From: Aphis gossypii | Taxonomy: Eukaryota; Arthropoda; Insecta; Hemiptera; Aphididae | Reading direction: 5' to 3' | Assembly (NCBI RefSeq): GCF_020184175.1 | Contig: NW_026083194.1 | Location: 1-64,000, forward strand | Length of the DNA stretch: 64,000 nucleotides | In this document: in pieces, positions 44,455 to 55,502 of the stretch | How the letters are laid out: each line of letters begins with the position of its first letter | Numbering within the stretch: the first letter of the stretch is position 1 | Translations under genes and position numbers: made by a program | Notes under the pieces: model-generated | The model's input: only the letters and a program-made list of their open reading frames with translations | Databases searched by the model: none | Told to the model about the DNA's origin: nothing

Positions 44455-44770
44455 AAGTGTCCACAGTTTGATGTATTAAATCTCTGCACTGTGTTATAAT
44501 TGTAATTAATATCGCATCCTTGAAAATATTTTTGTACTTCTAATGCTGATGCTAAATTTCCAAAGCTGTCGTAATATTTTACTTTTTTTCCGATTTTTTT
44601 ATATGCTACCCAATGCGTACCTGTACCGTTTTCAGTGTCCAAGTTAACAATTGCCGATTCAAATCGTTTAGGACAAACGGGCAACTTATCTCTAGTAAAC
44701 ACGCCGATGAAATGTGGTATTTTCAACAAACGTGCGATTTTTATAAGTAATCGTACAACGCTCTCTTGGG
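44424..44770 (-). CDS. Adenain-type cysteine protease, copy 2
   Basis: Conserved part LLKIPHFIGVF to FLSCTR on the minus strand. His (GTHWVAYKK), Asp (KYYDSFGN) and Cys (SNCGHLC) are all present. Compared with copy 1 it has a 3-bp insertion near DSFGNLASALE. Upstream start unclear, as in copy 1. Confidence 0.8.
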
Positions 44771-44789
44771 TAACGTAGATATTAGTTTT

Positions 44790-45096
44790 TTTTCGTCTTT
44801 ACTCTCCCACCACCATTTTTATATGGTGTGATTTATAGACCATCGCCTATTTTGTACGAGTTGCCTTTATATGGCGTCAGGTATAAACCATTTCCCAAAT
44901 GTGATGGAACGTTCCTCTTAAATTCATTAGCCACCTTAACAACGTTGGCAACTTCACCAGTCAGAGCGCCTAGAGCTGATAAGCCGGCGAAAATCGGAAT
45001 AAGTGGTAATGCACCGCCTTTTTTCGGAATGTTTACTATTCTTGGAAATTTTGTCTTTGTAGATTTACATACTACACACTTTTTTGTTAATTTCAT
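44790..45096 (-). pseudogene. Small hydrophobic Polinton protein, copy 2
   Basis: 87 residues from MKLTKKCVVCKS (with a small deletion relative to copy 1) through LPLIPIFAGLSALGALTGE to YLTPYKGNSYKIGDGL, ended by a TAA where copy 1 has TAT. So each copy carries a different lesion in the same gene. Confidence 0.65.
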
Positions 45097-45119
45097 TAAA
45101 CTTTTTTCACCAACATTTT

Positions 45120-45596
45120 TCTTTTAAACGTTTTTAGTTGCTTTAACCGCTGCTTTAAACCCACAATCACAACCACCACCAACTTTACGTTTTGCCTTCA
45201 TGACGGTAGTCACACCCCAAGCTACAGCTTTTTCTTTTAAACCAGAATCTTTCGATTTGAACCTTTCCCAGGCTCGCTGTTCTAATATATGATCAGCTTC
45301 GTTACGATCGGCGATAGAGTTACTACGTTCGTATGCGATATCGTGGTCTCTACACGCAGCGTCTAACGGGTTTATACCTTTTTCACCACGAACTAAACGT
45401 TTTTTTCAATTTTGTACCAGGTCCACAGTATTGATAACCTACAAAAAAAATATTATTATTATATTATTATTATTATTATGATAATATCGGATTAATAAAT
45501 TACCAGGCACGTGAAGTACGACCGGTAATTGTTTATAAGCGTGTTAATAAGCCCGCCACCTTTATTCTTGTTGCTTCTTCGAGCGAGTGACATTGG
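45120..45596 (-). pseudogene. PLA2-like Polinton protein, copy 2
   Basis: Same layout as 33012-33476: exon 1 with MSLARRSNKNKGGGLINTLI, a short intron (45438-45505 region, ATT-rich), and exon 2 with the DAACRDHD catalytic segment. Frameshifts occur at similar places, so part of the damage may predate the duplication. Confidence 0.75.
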
Positions 45597-45638
45597 TACT
45601 GATGACATTCTCATCACAACATAGATATTTATATCAAA

Positions 45639-46221
45639 ATGAAATTCATTAAACAAGAAACCGAGCTTACAGTTGAGAACGTAGATCCACCTACTTCGTT
45701 TCAAAACTATAGACACGGTCCGCTTCTACCTAATACGATACGTGCGCTTATTGTGGGTCCGTCCGGCTGTGGAAAAACGAATTTAATGTTTGCATTATTA
45801 ACTAATATAAATGGAATAAGATTTCACAACGTTTACATATATTCGAAAACTCTGGATCAACCGAAGTATAAAAATGTTGAGTAATATCTTATCAGATATC
45901 GAAGGAGTACAATTATTTACGTTCTACGAAAACGAACAAGTTATGAACCTGAAAAAGCCCTACCAAACTCTGTGTATATTCTAGACGATATTTTGACAAG
46001 AGGCAAGGAGTGTGTAGATCAATCTTTGCAAGGGGAAGGCATAACCTTATAGATATGTGCTATCTAGCTCAGAGTTATTCAAGAGTACCAAAACAACTTT
46101 TGCGTGATAACGCTAACCTTATCGTTTTATTTAAACAGGATGAAACTAATTTAAAACATGTTTACATGGAGCATTGCTCTGGTGATATGTCGTATACAGA
46201 ATTTAAAGATTTCTGTACATA
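45639..46221 (+). pseudogene. Packaging ATPase, copy 2, truncated
   Basis: Walker A (GPSGCGKTNLMFALL) intact; indels near 45880, 45945 and 46000 break the middle, Walker B region reads YILDDIL-like, and the C-terminal segment (CYLAQSYSRVPKQLLRDN) follows to TEFKDFCT at 46220, where the sequence joins gypsy B gag. The last ~20 residues are lost. Confidence 0.85.
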
Positions 46222-46620
46222 GTTTCTCAGTTAACCGATAAAGCAAGTGACGCAGTTAGATATCGGGAAATAACGTCATGGGAGGAACTAAAGGCACATC
46301 TAACTACTATTTTTTTGGTAAAACCCATTCCGTACAATTTTTACAAAAACAATTTAACCAAATTAAGCAATATGAAAAAGAATCGATACAACAATACGCA
46401 GATAGAGTAGAAAAAATTTCCCACGAATTAACCACTGCGCTAACTTTAAATAAGACCACGGCGGAAGCCAAAGTCATTTCAGAAATAATCCAAGCTCAAA
46501 CTTTAGCTATATTTATTGCGGGTATTTCCGAAGAACCTTTTATAATCGAAGAATTAAACACTAGTAATTTGAAATGGGAACCATATCAAGAACAAGTATT
46601 AACTATTACCAATAACCAGG
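46222..46620 (+). pseudogene. gypsy B gag fused to the pre-RT linker (internal deletion)
   Basis: The frame runs from gag (AVRYREITSWEELKAHL; FLQKQFNQIKQYEKESIQQY; LAIFIAGIS) straight into SEEPFIIEELN, which in gypsy A lies ~1 kb downstream after the zinc knuckles and protease. So knuckles and retropepsin are deleted in frame. The N-terminal gag part is missing at the Polinton junction. Confidence 0.75.
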
Positions 46621-48124
46621 GGACTAGTGGGCGAGAACGCATTCGTACACTTACGGAACTTATTAATACCGACCATTTAAACGTAGAGGAACGTGAACAA
46701 TTAGTAAATTTATGCATAGAATATTCTGACATATTTTTCTTAGAAGGAGACCAATTAACCGCTACCGATGTAGTAACTCATTCGATTAAAACACCTCGCT
46801 GTGTTAAACCAATTAATATTCGACCTTACCGGTTACCCGGGCATACCAACAAGAAATCGAAAAACAAATTACCGAAATGAAAGACAATAAAATTTACAAA
46901 ATTCGGTATCATCATTTAATTTTCCGTTTTAGTAGTAAAAAAAGAAAATTTAGACAAAAATGGAAAACCCAAATTAAGAATATGTGTGGATTTTAGGAAA
47001 CTTAACAAAGTAACCGAAAACGAAGCTTATGGCTTACCCAATTTAGTTGAAATCCTTGACTCTTTAGGATCGTCAAACTATTTTCAACACTCGATTTAGC
47101 AAGTGGCTATCATCAGATCTATTTGACCCGCAGGATACACATAAAACCGCGTTTTCTAGTAAATCCGGACATTATGAATTTCTCAGAATGCCTTTTGGCC
47201 TTAGTTCAGCACCCGCAACGTTCACGCGAGCAATGCGCGCTTACTAACAGGTTTAGAGGAAATGTGTACGGCATATCTAGACGACATTGTTGTGCATGGA
47301 TCCAGCCTGCGGGCCACCAAGAAAAACTTAAACAAGTTTTTATCGATTACGTTTACATAAATTAAAATTACACCTAATAAATGTTCGTTTCTAAGAAAGA
47401 AGTATTGTATTTAGGACATGTAAACAACGAGACCGGGATTTCTCCCGATCCAAGTAAGATCGAATGTATCAAAAATTATCCGAAGCCGAAAAATGCTAAA
47501 GATATTAAATCTTTTCTAGGTCTACTAAATTATTATAGGCGGTTCGTAGATAATTTCGCAAAAATCGCCAAACCACTGACCTATTTACTTAAAAAAGACG
47601 TAACGTTCTGCTGGACGGACAAATGAGATAACGCTTACGAAGAATTAAAAAATAAACTCATAAATCCACCATTGCTAACTTATCCAGATTGGGAGAAAGG
47701 AAAATTTAAATTAATGACCGACGCAAGTCAATTTGCTATAGGTGCAGTGCTATCCCAAGGCGAGTCGTCGCACGAAAAACCTATTGCATATGCTAGTAGA
47801 ACATTGAATAAAGCAGAAACTAATTACAGCGTTATACAGAAAGAACTTTTGGCCATTATTTGGGCCGTAAAACATTTCAAACCGTATCTCTTTGGTCGAA
47901 ATTTTTCCATTATTACTGACCATCGACCACTTACCTACTTGTTCGGGTTGAAGGACGCTTCCTCTCAATTAATGCGATGGCGCCTCCAATTATCCGAATA
48001 CGATTACGAGATCATTTATCGATCAGGGTCATTACACTCAAATGCCGACTGCTTATCACGCATACGCATGGTAAATAACGAAACTAGCTTCGTAGACTTC
48101 GAATCACGAGAAAACACGCTTTAA
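46621..48124 (+). pseudogene. gypsy B reverse transcriptase and RNase H
   Basis: The pre-RT segment is open to 46880, then several indels break the RT fingers and palm (DFRKLNKVTENEAYG, YLDDIVVHG still recognisable near 46985 and 47278). The thumb is open 47381-47626 (YLGHVNNETGISPDPSKI; SFLGLLNYYRRFVDNFAKIAK), one stop at 47624, then RNase H 47672-48124 is clean, with LMTDASQFAIGAVLSQG and SVIQKELLAIIWAVKHF. Replication enzyme region of the element; not functional here. Confidence 0.85.
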
Positions 48125-49503
48125 TAAATTCAAACTTTTCCGAGGTCGACGGAAGTATTTTAAAACGCTACGCAAAGCGAGAACCTGTTCTTACCAATAC
48201 CCATAACGGAATTATAACTCTTAAGGCAATACGAGAAATTCTAATAAACAAAAAAATTCCAAATCCAGTTTTCGACATTACGAAACAATTTATTATAAAT
48301 AAACGTGATGATCAATTAATCATACTTTTGAAGTCCCAGTAATAATAAAGAACTCAACGCCCAAGCGTATTATAAAATCATCACTGACATTAAGGGGTTC
48401 TGTATAGATAACCAAATAGACAATTTCTCAACCATAAGAATGGAAGGCCTAACAACATTAACCAGTTTCGAAAGAATAAGGAAAATGTTTAAATACATTT
48501 TTAAAGAAACAAATGTTAAAATTATTGTGTATAGGGAACAGGATTTTTCTGATGAAGAAAAACGATCGATCATTGCCGAATATCATAACACTCCATAGGG
48601 GGACACTCGGGAGTTTCTAGAACCATTAAACGAATGAAATTACATTACCACTGGAAAGATTTAAAGGGGAATGTAAAAGATTATATACGTAAATGTGACA
48701 TTTGTCAAAAACAAATCGCATGGTAAAACTAAACAACCAATGATGATAAACGACAACAGCTAATAGACCGTTCGAACGTATCTGTTTAGATATAGAGGAC
48801 CATTGCCCATCACTCCGTCGCAAAATACATATATATTAACTATTCAAGACGAGTTGAGTCGTTATGCTCTGGCCATGGCCCTACCTAGCACGGACGCAAC
48901 AACGGTTGCACAAGCTTTCGTGGAATATTTCGTATGCATATACGGAATACCAAATTCTATATTAACACTGTGGAACTAATTTTTTATCGGACCTTTTTAA
49001 ACAAACATGTAAACTATTAAACATCGACAAACATAAGACCACTCGTGGCATCCACAAACCAATGGCTATTTAGAACGATCCCATAAAACTTTGAAACATA
49101 CTTGAGGAGTTTCGTTGACAAAGACAATAGTTGGGACAATTTGTTATGTTACGCAATGTTCACATATAATACGACTGTTCACACTTCTACAGGATTTACA
49201 CCATTCGAATTAATTTTTGGGAAAAAACCTAATATACCGACCACTTTTCCCAAGGAACCCGAGCCACAATACAATTACGAAAATTACGCATTAGACCTAA
49301 AAAGAGTAATGCAAGAAACTCAAAAACTCGCACGGGACAATCTAATTGAAAAAAAACTTGACAACAAACAAAATTATGATAAAACATGCAACCCAATAGA
49401 AATACATGTGGGAGACAAGGTATTAATAAAAGAACAAATAAAAGAAAACATTAAGCCGAAATTGGACGGGACCTTTCGAAGTCACACATGTGCATGGAAA
49501 TGA
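48125..49503 (+). pseudogene. gypsy B integrase, heavily frameshifted
   Basis: A tether region to about 48580, then the zinc-binding block (GGHSGVSRTIKRMKLHYHW; KCDICQKQ) and a core broken by many indels between 48720 and 49100 (nucleotide similarity to an rve domain is apparent: TIQDELSR, FVEYF). The last part is open, 49102-49503: NLLCYAMFTYNTTVHTSTGF and FELIFGKKPNIP, typical of the integrase C-terminal region, then GDKVLIKEQ. The last frame shift leads into the next ORF. Confidence 0.75.
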
Positions 49504-50314
49504 GAACTTAACAATAAAGAAGGGCAGGAGGATTATAGAATCCACAAAAATAATACAAAAAAATATTTTGAAACAACTTTATAATTTTTTTTTTTATTTT
49601 TACGTTTTTAGACAACCGACCTTTAATTTTTTCATCATCGACTTCGAATTTACAAATACAGATCGGACAAATTTAGTAATAATCTCCGGGGCAATTTCAA
49701 ATAGTCTAGAACGTTTCAAGGTTAAGAAATTAGAAGGAGAACCGCTAGTATTCACTAGGGACTCCCAAATAATTAAATTCGACCACGACCAATTCAGAAA
49801 AACGGTGGAATCTGTTGTTCGGATTTTTAGAGATAAAAACCCACATCTAATGTATGTTACTCTAGCGCAGCTATACGACAGTATGCATGCGACTAATAAC
49901 ACATTAAACACAGATTTCATCAACACATACGTCAATAAAAATAAAACGGAACCAGTTTTCGTTACGTGGAACGGGGAGACCGATAAGAAGATACTAAACA
50001 AAATTAACCTTGAGCACTTGCTACTTAACATAACAACGTACGATGTTCATTTAGATAATAATTACGTAATACGTTTAATCAATGAACGGGATAAAACAAT
50101 AATTCATGAATCGCCCGTAGGCACTTTAGACAAATCCGGTAGACAACTTAATTTAAATGAAACGCATACGCTAATGTGCGGTGCTAAACACGAGTTTTCA
50201 ATAGAATTGCATGATCCATGTACCAATGTAATTTTAACGAAATGTATTTTTGACAAACTTATTAGACGTATCAAATACAATAACTTAGTTAATTATTTAA
50301 CAGAAGAATGGTAA
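49490..50314 (+). CDS. DEDDh 3'-5' exonuclease-like ORF between integrase and env
   Basis: 274 codons, uninterrupted. An acceptor-like TTTTTAG at 49604-49610 suggests the mature product starts near QPTFNFF. ExoI: FFIIDFEFTN with Asp51 and Glu53. ExoII: VTWNGETDKKIL with Asp165. ExoIII: ELHDPCTNVILT with His241 and, four residues later, Asn246 where the last catalytic Asp would be. This is the H-x4-D layout of DEDDh nucleases with one substitution. Such a domain is not a standard gypsy gene. It ends at TGG TAA, where a GTAAGA donor overlaps the stop. Domain assignment is by motif reading and needs a structure-level check. Confidence 0.6.
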   Translation: MHGNENLTIKKGRRIIESTKIIQKNILKQLYNFFFYFYVFRQPTFNFFIIDFEFTNTDRTNLVIISGAISNSLERFKVKKLEGEPLVFTRDSQIIKFDHDQFRKTVESVVRIFRDKNPHLMYVTLAQLYDSMHATNNTLNTDFINTYVNKNKTEPVFVTWNGETDKKILNKINLEHLLLNITTYDVHLDNNYVIRLINERDKTIIHESPVGTLDKSGRQLNLNETHTLMCGAKHEFSIELHDPCTNVILTKCIFDKLIRRIKYNNLVNYLTEEW

Positions 50315-50352
50315 GACTTTTATTTTTTTCCTAACACATTAAATTGTTTCAG

Positions 50353-52184
50353 GATTTTATTTACACTGACATTTTTTTATGTTGGAGTGAACACTCAACG
50401 ATTTAATGACGACAAACTCTCACAGCAATCGGGTATCTATTACGAAAATCGGGGACCAATTAAAATAGTAACCACTACTTGGGAATTAACCGCATACATT
50501 AACATAACAACATATGAGCAACGTTGGGGGAAAATTGACCAATTTATAAATGACACTGAAGTAATGTGTGCGTCAATTAAAAATAACGTAGACAACCACC
50601 GTGCGGACTTTTTACCATTTACTATAAAACTTCTTAACGAGATTAAACATAAAAAAGATCTAGTATTTTCTTCAATAGGTTTCAAAACTAAAACCAGACG
50701 TAGCATCGTAGATAAAATAAGTAAAACGGCGCGACTCTTGTTCGGGTTATGCAACGCAGATTGTATGAACAAATTTAACACAATTATTAATCGATTTACG
50801 GGTACTAACGATAACCAAATTAAATTTATCGAGGAGCAAATAAAAATTATTCGTTTAAAACAAGATCAGAGGATTTAAAAATTAAAAAAGTAGAGATAAC
50901 GTCAGACGACCTAAAAAATAAGACTACTGACCAGTTTATGAAAAATTACCTTTCGATTCATTTTAGTTTCGCAAACTTAGTACTTACTAAATACATTTAT
51001 GAAACAAACACCCTTTTGGAAACAATTCAATGGCTAGAGTAGGACAAATGCATCCAAGTTTGTTACCACCAAACGACCTTTTAGAACAACTAAGGGACAT
51101 CAAAGTATCTTTACCATCAGGAACAGAACTACCAATCGAACTTGACCTAGTAAACGCTTATGAATTACTCAGACTCTCAGATTTGGCAGTATATTGTTCT
51201 GATAACAGAATTGTATTTATTATTACGTTACCTTTAGTATATCAAAATGAACTAACATTATATCATTTAATACCTAAACCTGTATGTAAACTAACAAACT
51301 GTATTTATATTAAGCCTAGTTATAACTTTTTAGCAATTAGCAAAACGAAAGAATTGTATACAACTTATGACCAATTTCACTACTCAGCATGTAAATCAGC
51401 TCATAATTTCCTTTTATGTCCTGAAATTAATCCTTTACATCCTAGAAACACAAGACCAATATGCGAAATACAATTACTACAAGATCCAGTTAAAGTACGT
51501 AAAAGCTGCGAAATACGACAAATACAGATAAATACAACTATTTTTCACAAACTTGAGTTTCAAAACGCTTGGTTATACGCATCAAGTGGAGAGACAGTCT
51601 TCGTTACTTGTGACTCCGATAAAGAATCAAGCAGCCATACAATAGAAGAAGTAGGTATTATACGTCTGAACTCCACATGCAAAGGATATACAACACGAGA
51701 TGTATTAATTCCAGGGAGAATTAATCAAGAATCTTACCCAGACTTCATCCCAAACTCAATGATAGAACCAGAAATGAAACTAACAAATTTAGCGACAATA
51801 GAAACCAAAGACATAATTAACAACAGAATGGACGATTTAAACGCAGTTTCAAATACACATAGTTACTTACAATTTCTAAACAATAACATAAGTGATTTAG
51901 AAAAGCTTAAACACAAAATAACGATATATGAATATGTTTTAGTGATAACATTTTCCATCGGAGGTTGCGAAATTTTCTTTTTTATAATTAACATTTTTGC
52001 ACATTTATTACAACAATACAGAGCACGAAGAAGAATGACCCGGTGTACTTCCCTAGTGTTTCGAAACGAACAAAATGTTACAACAACACCAAGTTCGCAA
52101 CCACCATTAGTCATGGAACAGTACAATGACGACCCAGGTGAACAATCAGTACCATTATACCCGAAAATGAAAACTTCATATTAA
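50353..52184 (+). pseudogene. Envelope (baculovirus F-like) gene of gypsy B, one frameshift
   Basis: An acceptor (TTGTTTCAG|G, 50352) precedes a signal-peptide-like ILFTLTFFYVGVNTQ. The first part runs to 50878 and contains a furin-like KTKTRR followed by SIVDKISKTARLLFG, fitting the cleavage site and fusion-peptide region of F-type insect retroviral envelopes. After a frameshift (about 50870-51030) the rest, 51030-52184, has Cys-rich ectodomain segments, a transmembrane helix (VLVITFSIGGCEIFFFIINI, near residue 315 of that part) and a basic cytoplasmic tail. It would be a membrane glycoprotein mediating cell entry. This copy is broken. Confidence 0.8.
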
Positions 52185-52223
52185 ACAGCAAAAATCGGTG
52201 ATTTTTGTCTTAAAGGGGAGGAG

Positions 52224-52705
52224 TGTAGTAATCCGACCATATTACTATTTTATTACTTTATTTTTTTATTACCTTTGAGCTGATACTATTTGCAATAATT
52301 TCATATATCCAATTTATAGATCTAGTATTATATTCTTGTTATATGAATTCGTAGAATTAAGATACGTATATTATTTATATTATTTATAGAGCTAGTTATA
52401 TGAATATTTAGAAAGGTAATACGCATTCAATAATCGTGTCGTCGTAAACACGAAACTTGTGTTCCGGTTTACCATGATACACACGTATATTCTGGGACTA
52501 CGTCCATGATTAGTTTCATATAAAAAAGGTTGTGGTAGTATTAAGATTCAGACATAGTTAAGCCTCAAGTACGCATGGATCGGTGGCGTTGTTGTATACT
52601 TAACAACACATCGGGCTAGTCGTTAATATTATTATTTTACTCTGTCTCAGTTAATAAATAACTTGATTTTCAAACTTATAAAAACCGAGTTGTTTATTTA
52701 CTACA
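52224..52705 (+). repeat. 3' LTR of gypsy B (482 bp)
   Basis: Starts TGTAGTAATCC immediately after the polypurine tract and ends TTTACTACA, so the ends form an 8-bp inverted match (TGTAGTAA/TTACTACA). AATAAATAAC near 52655 fits a polyadenylation signal; TATAAAAAAGG near 52517 may be the TATA region. No 5' partner is in the window. Confidence 0.8.
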
Positions 52706-53229
52706 AATTTCTTACCCTTTCCGAAGAATATAGACGACAAAGTGGACTTCGTCGTTAAATCGTGTTGAGCCATCTTCACCAGGGGGCCGATTCTTGAAAT
52801 CATACGACTAATACTAGTATGCGACAAGAGTCATACATTTTGTCGATAGTGACAAATTCTTATCGCATGCGACATATAATCGGTATTCTTGAACCGAAAT
52901 CGATAAGATTTTATCACTTGTCGCATGCGATAAAGTAATCGAATGAACCACTGTGGTAATAACAGAAAATCTAGATTTTAACCTCAAACAAATTTAAAAT
53001 GGTAATAAATTTTATCTTTCATCACGGACAATATTTACTTTGACATTCCTTAATATAGTCAATAAATACTTTATTTTAGTTCCTACAAAATAGTTAAATT
53101 ATTTTATTTTGCACCGACTGTGAACTATTTTAGTCCGTAGTTGTTATAGTATTCCTATTTGTTATTTATTCATAGTATTTACATACATTTACATTTATTA
53201 TTTCTAAATCAAGGCCAACTCAATCACAA
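52706..53229. other. Spacer and left terminal region of Harbinger 2
   Basis: 52706-52781 is flank. From 52782 the sequence carries the inverted repeat GGGGGCCGATTCTTGAAAT and subterminal TCGCATGCGA palindromes (52862-52932). No gene before 53230. Confidence 0.6.
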
Positions 53230-55145
53230 ATGAAATCTTTGGTTGATCTTATGGCCAAAGATCCATTATTGTGCGCCGGTAAATTTACACCTACATTTAC
53301 TCAAAAAACTGCTAAACATAAATGGCAAATCATTACAGATCAACTTAACGCTTTGCCAGGAGCAGAGAAGAGCGGAGATAAATGGAAAAAAGTAAGTTGC
53401 CTACTTAATTTAATACTTAAGTAGCTTGCAAGAGAATATTAATTTTCACTTTTATTATAATGTATTACATTTTGTTTACCCCTATACTATTCTGTAATTG
53501 GATAGTTATGGTTCTTTAAATAATTATGAATAATGTACTATAATATTTAAATCCTGTATGGTCAAATTAAAAATGTATGATTTTACTTGTACTGATTTGA
53601 ATTTGAATTGGTTTAATATATGATTTGTAATATTATGGTCTGTGAGGCCTTAATAATATTTCAATATATTAGAACCAACGCCAGTAGGAAGAAATTGGCA
53701 TTTCCATAAAAAAATCACTTAACTCATCCAAATCAACCTAAATGGAATCAATTTTAAGAAAACTTAATTTGGGGATTTTGGTTCTTTGTATATGATTATA
53801 AGTGTACAATATGATAGTATTGTGAATTTATCCATCTACAGTTTACACTAAAGTGTTGACTCACTTGTTTTAATTTTTAGACATGGCAAGATACAAGATC
53901 AACCACAAAAACAAAAGCAGCGGCTATAAAGAGACACATTGGAGGTACTGGGGGTGGACCAACTTGTGACATTCAGCTGAATGATGTTCAAAAGGATGCA
54001 CTCTCTTTGATTAGTCCATCATTAGTGAGTGGTCATGAAAATACTGCAGAATCAAACGTAGAATTCATTTTTGAAGATCCTGAAAATGATATACTTGGTA
54101 AATTTCTAATAATTAATATAGTTCATTCATATAGTTTTTCATATTATCTACTTCATTGGTTAATGAATGATAATGTTTCTGATTTTAGATAATGATCAAT
54201 TATGCGTTGAAGAATACATTGATGTGTATAATGAATGTATGTATGTAAAATTAAAAATATTTATACAAAAATTAGTAAATATTATGCCTACCTATAATTT
54301 TGTTTTTATAAGTAGAAAATATAATGCTTGTATCATTAAAAAAGACTTATTCTTATTATTTTTCATTATATTATTGCAGCCAATGATTATGAAACTTATA
54401 ATCATCCATCAATCATTGTACCTGCCAAAAGCATTAAAATCAAGTCAGCCATTGCACCTATACCAGATATCACTAGAGTCAACGAGAATCCTAATAAAGA
54501 ACAGGCATCAATATTTGCTTCTAAACCTAAACCAGGTAAATTTTTAGTTTTTATTCTTCATACCTCACATTTGCACCTGGACGTCCCCAGCCTTTTTACA
54601 GGAGAGGGGGAAATTGTAATTTAAAAATAAAGGACGATTTATTTTTATAAAATCAATCTTTACTTCTACATCAAAACTACTAGGTATTTTTACATATTAT
54701 AGAATTATTAAATCGATTATTTACAAAAATATTATTATTTTAATTTATTAATTTTGATTAAGTACATACTACAACATTATTTTTCGTTAAATACAAATTG
54801 TAATCTACGTGGACATTCTCTTAAGTCTCACTTAAATCCTTCATAACTCTGCCTATGCATATACCTACCTACATTAATACATAATTTATAATATTACAGT
54901 TAATACTCCATATATTCAATAATCGTCTGTTTTTATTACTTTTAAATTTATTTTATTATAGATCTCAAAAGAAAAAAGACTACTGCTACTTGTTTGGGTG
55001 AAAGCAATATAGCTGCAACTAGGTTGGGAGATATAGCACAGAGGAAATATGATTTAAAAGAAGCCTACTATGAAAAAAAATTAAACTTTTGGAAGAAAAT
55101 AATGTGTTGTTGAAAACATTGGAACCACTCTTGGAACATTACTGA
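53230..55145 (+). pseudogene. Myb/SANT-like DNA-binding gene of Harbinger 2, five exons
   Basis: Exons 53230-53391, 53881-54097, 54189-54236, 54380-54535 and 54962-55145, with GT-AG borders whose phases join in frame. The N terminus (LVDLMAKDPLLCAGKF; HKWQIITDQLNALPGAEKSG; KWKKTWQD) is a Myb/SANT-like domain as in the second protein of PIF/Harbinger elements, which helps the transposase bind DNA and enter the nucleus. The C terminus would be a leucine-rich coiled coil but a 1-nt loss in an A-run near 55080 shifts the frame. A small 5' exon may be missing since the domain usually begins about 8 residues earlier. Confidence 0.75.
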
Positions 55146-55233
55146 CCAAGTTAACAGAAAAATGACTGAAAAGAATTTTAAAGACTGAACTGTATTTTAT
55201 AAAAACTTTTTGTTAACTTTACCAAAGAAATTA

Positions 55234-55307
55234 TTAAAAAGGTTATTATTTTATTATTTATTATAATTAGTTAAAAAGGTTATTATTTTATTATTTGTTA
55301 TAATTAG
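55234..55307 (+). repeat. 37-bp tandem duplication
   Basis: TTAAAAAGGTTATTATTTTA recurs at 55234 and 55271; the two 37-bp units differ by one base. It lies between the convergent genes' 3' ends. Confidence 0.8.
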
Positions 55308-55502
55308 TTATAAAAATTGTTATTACTAAATATTGTTTATTTTATTTTATATTGTTACTTATACTTTTAACAAATGACCAAAAGAAGGAATAAAAAACAG
55401 TGTAAAAGTATTTTCAATAACAAATCTTTATTGTATATATTATTATTATTATTAAAAATAAAAAGTATGCATGTTTTTAAATACAATGGAAATTACTTTA
55501 TT

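Larger units (their letters stand above)
41848..46221 (-). mobile_element. Second Polinton fragment, inverted, both ends missing
   Basis: Colinear with 40594-40405 and then 38835-32390 of the first Polinton, read in reverse. It retains part of the unassigned gene, the major capsid N-terminal region, basic protein, minor capsid, protease, hydrophobic protein, PLA2 and most of the ATPase. It lacks both inverted repeats, PolB, integrase and the hAT insertion. About 900 bp of unrelated sequence (42036-42935) replace 38835-40405. Left junction with gypsy A and right junction with gypsy B are both abrupt. Confidence 0.93.
46222..52705 (+). mobile_element. gypsy B: env-bearing insect retrovirus-like element, 5' truncated
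   Basis: It lacks its 5' LTR and gag start, replaced by Polinton copy 2. In order: partial gag, RT, RNase H, integrase (all broken), a DEDDh-exonuclease-like ORF, an envelope-type gene in two frames, a polypurine tract (AAAGGGGAGGAG, 52212-52223) and a 482-bp 3' LTR. The gag and pol sequences resemble gypsy A but are clearly diverged, so A and B are related families rather than one copy. Confidence 0.88.

Noticed and set aside
51863..52126. 87-codon minus-strand ORF
   Set aside because: Antisense shadow of the env C-terminal region.
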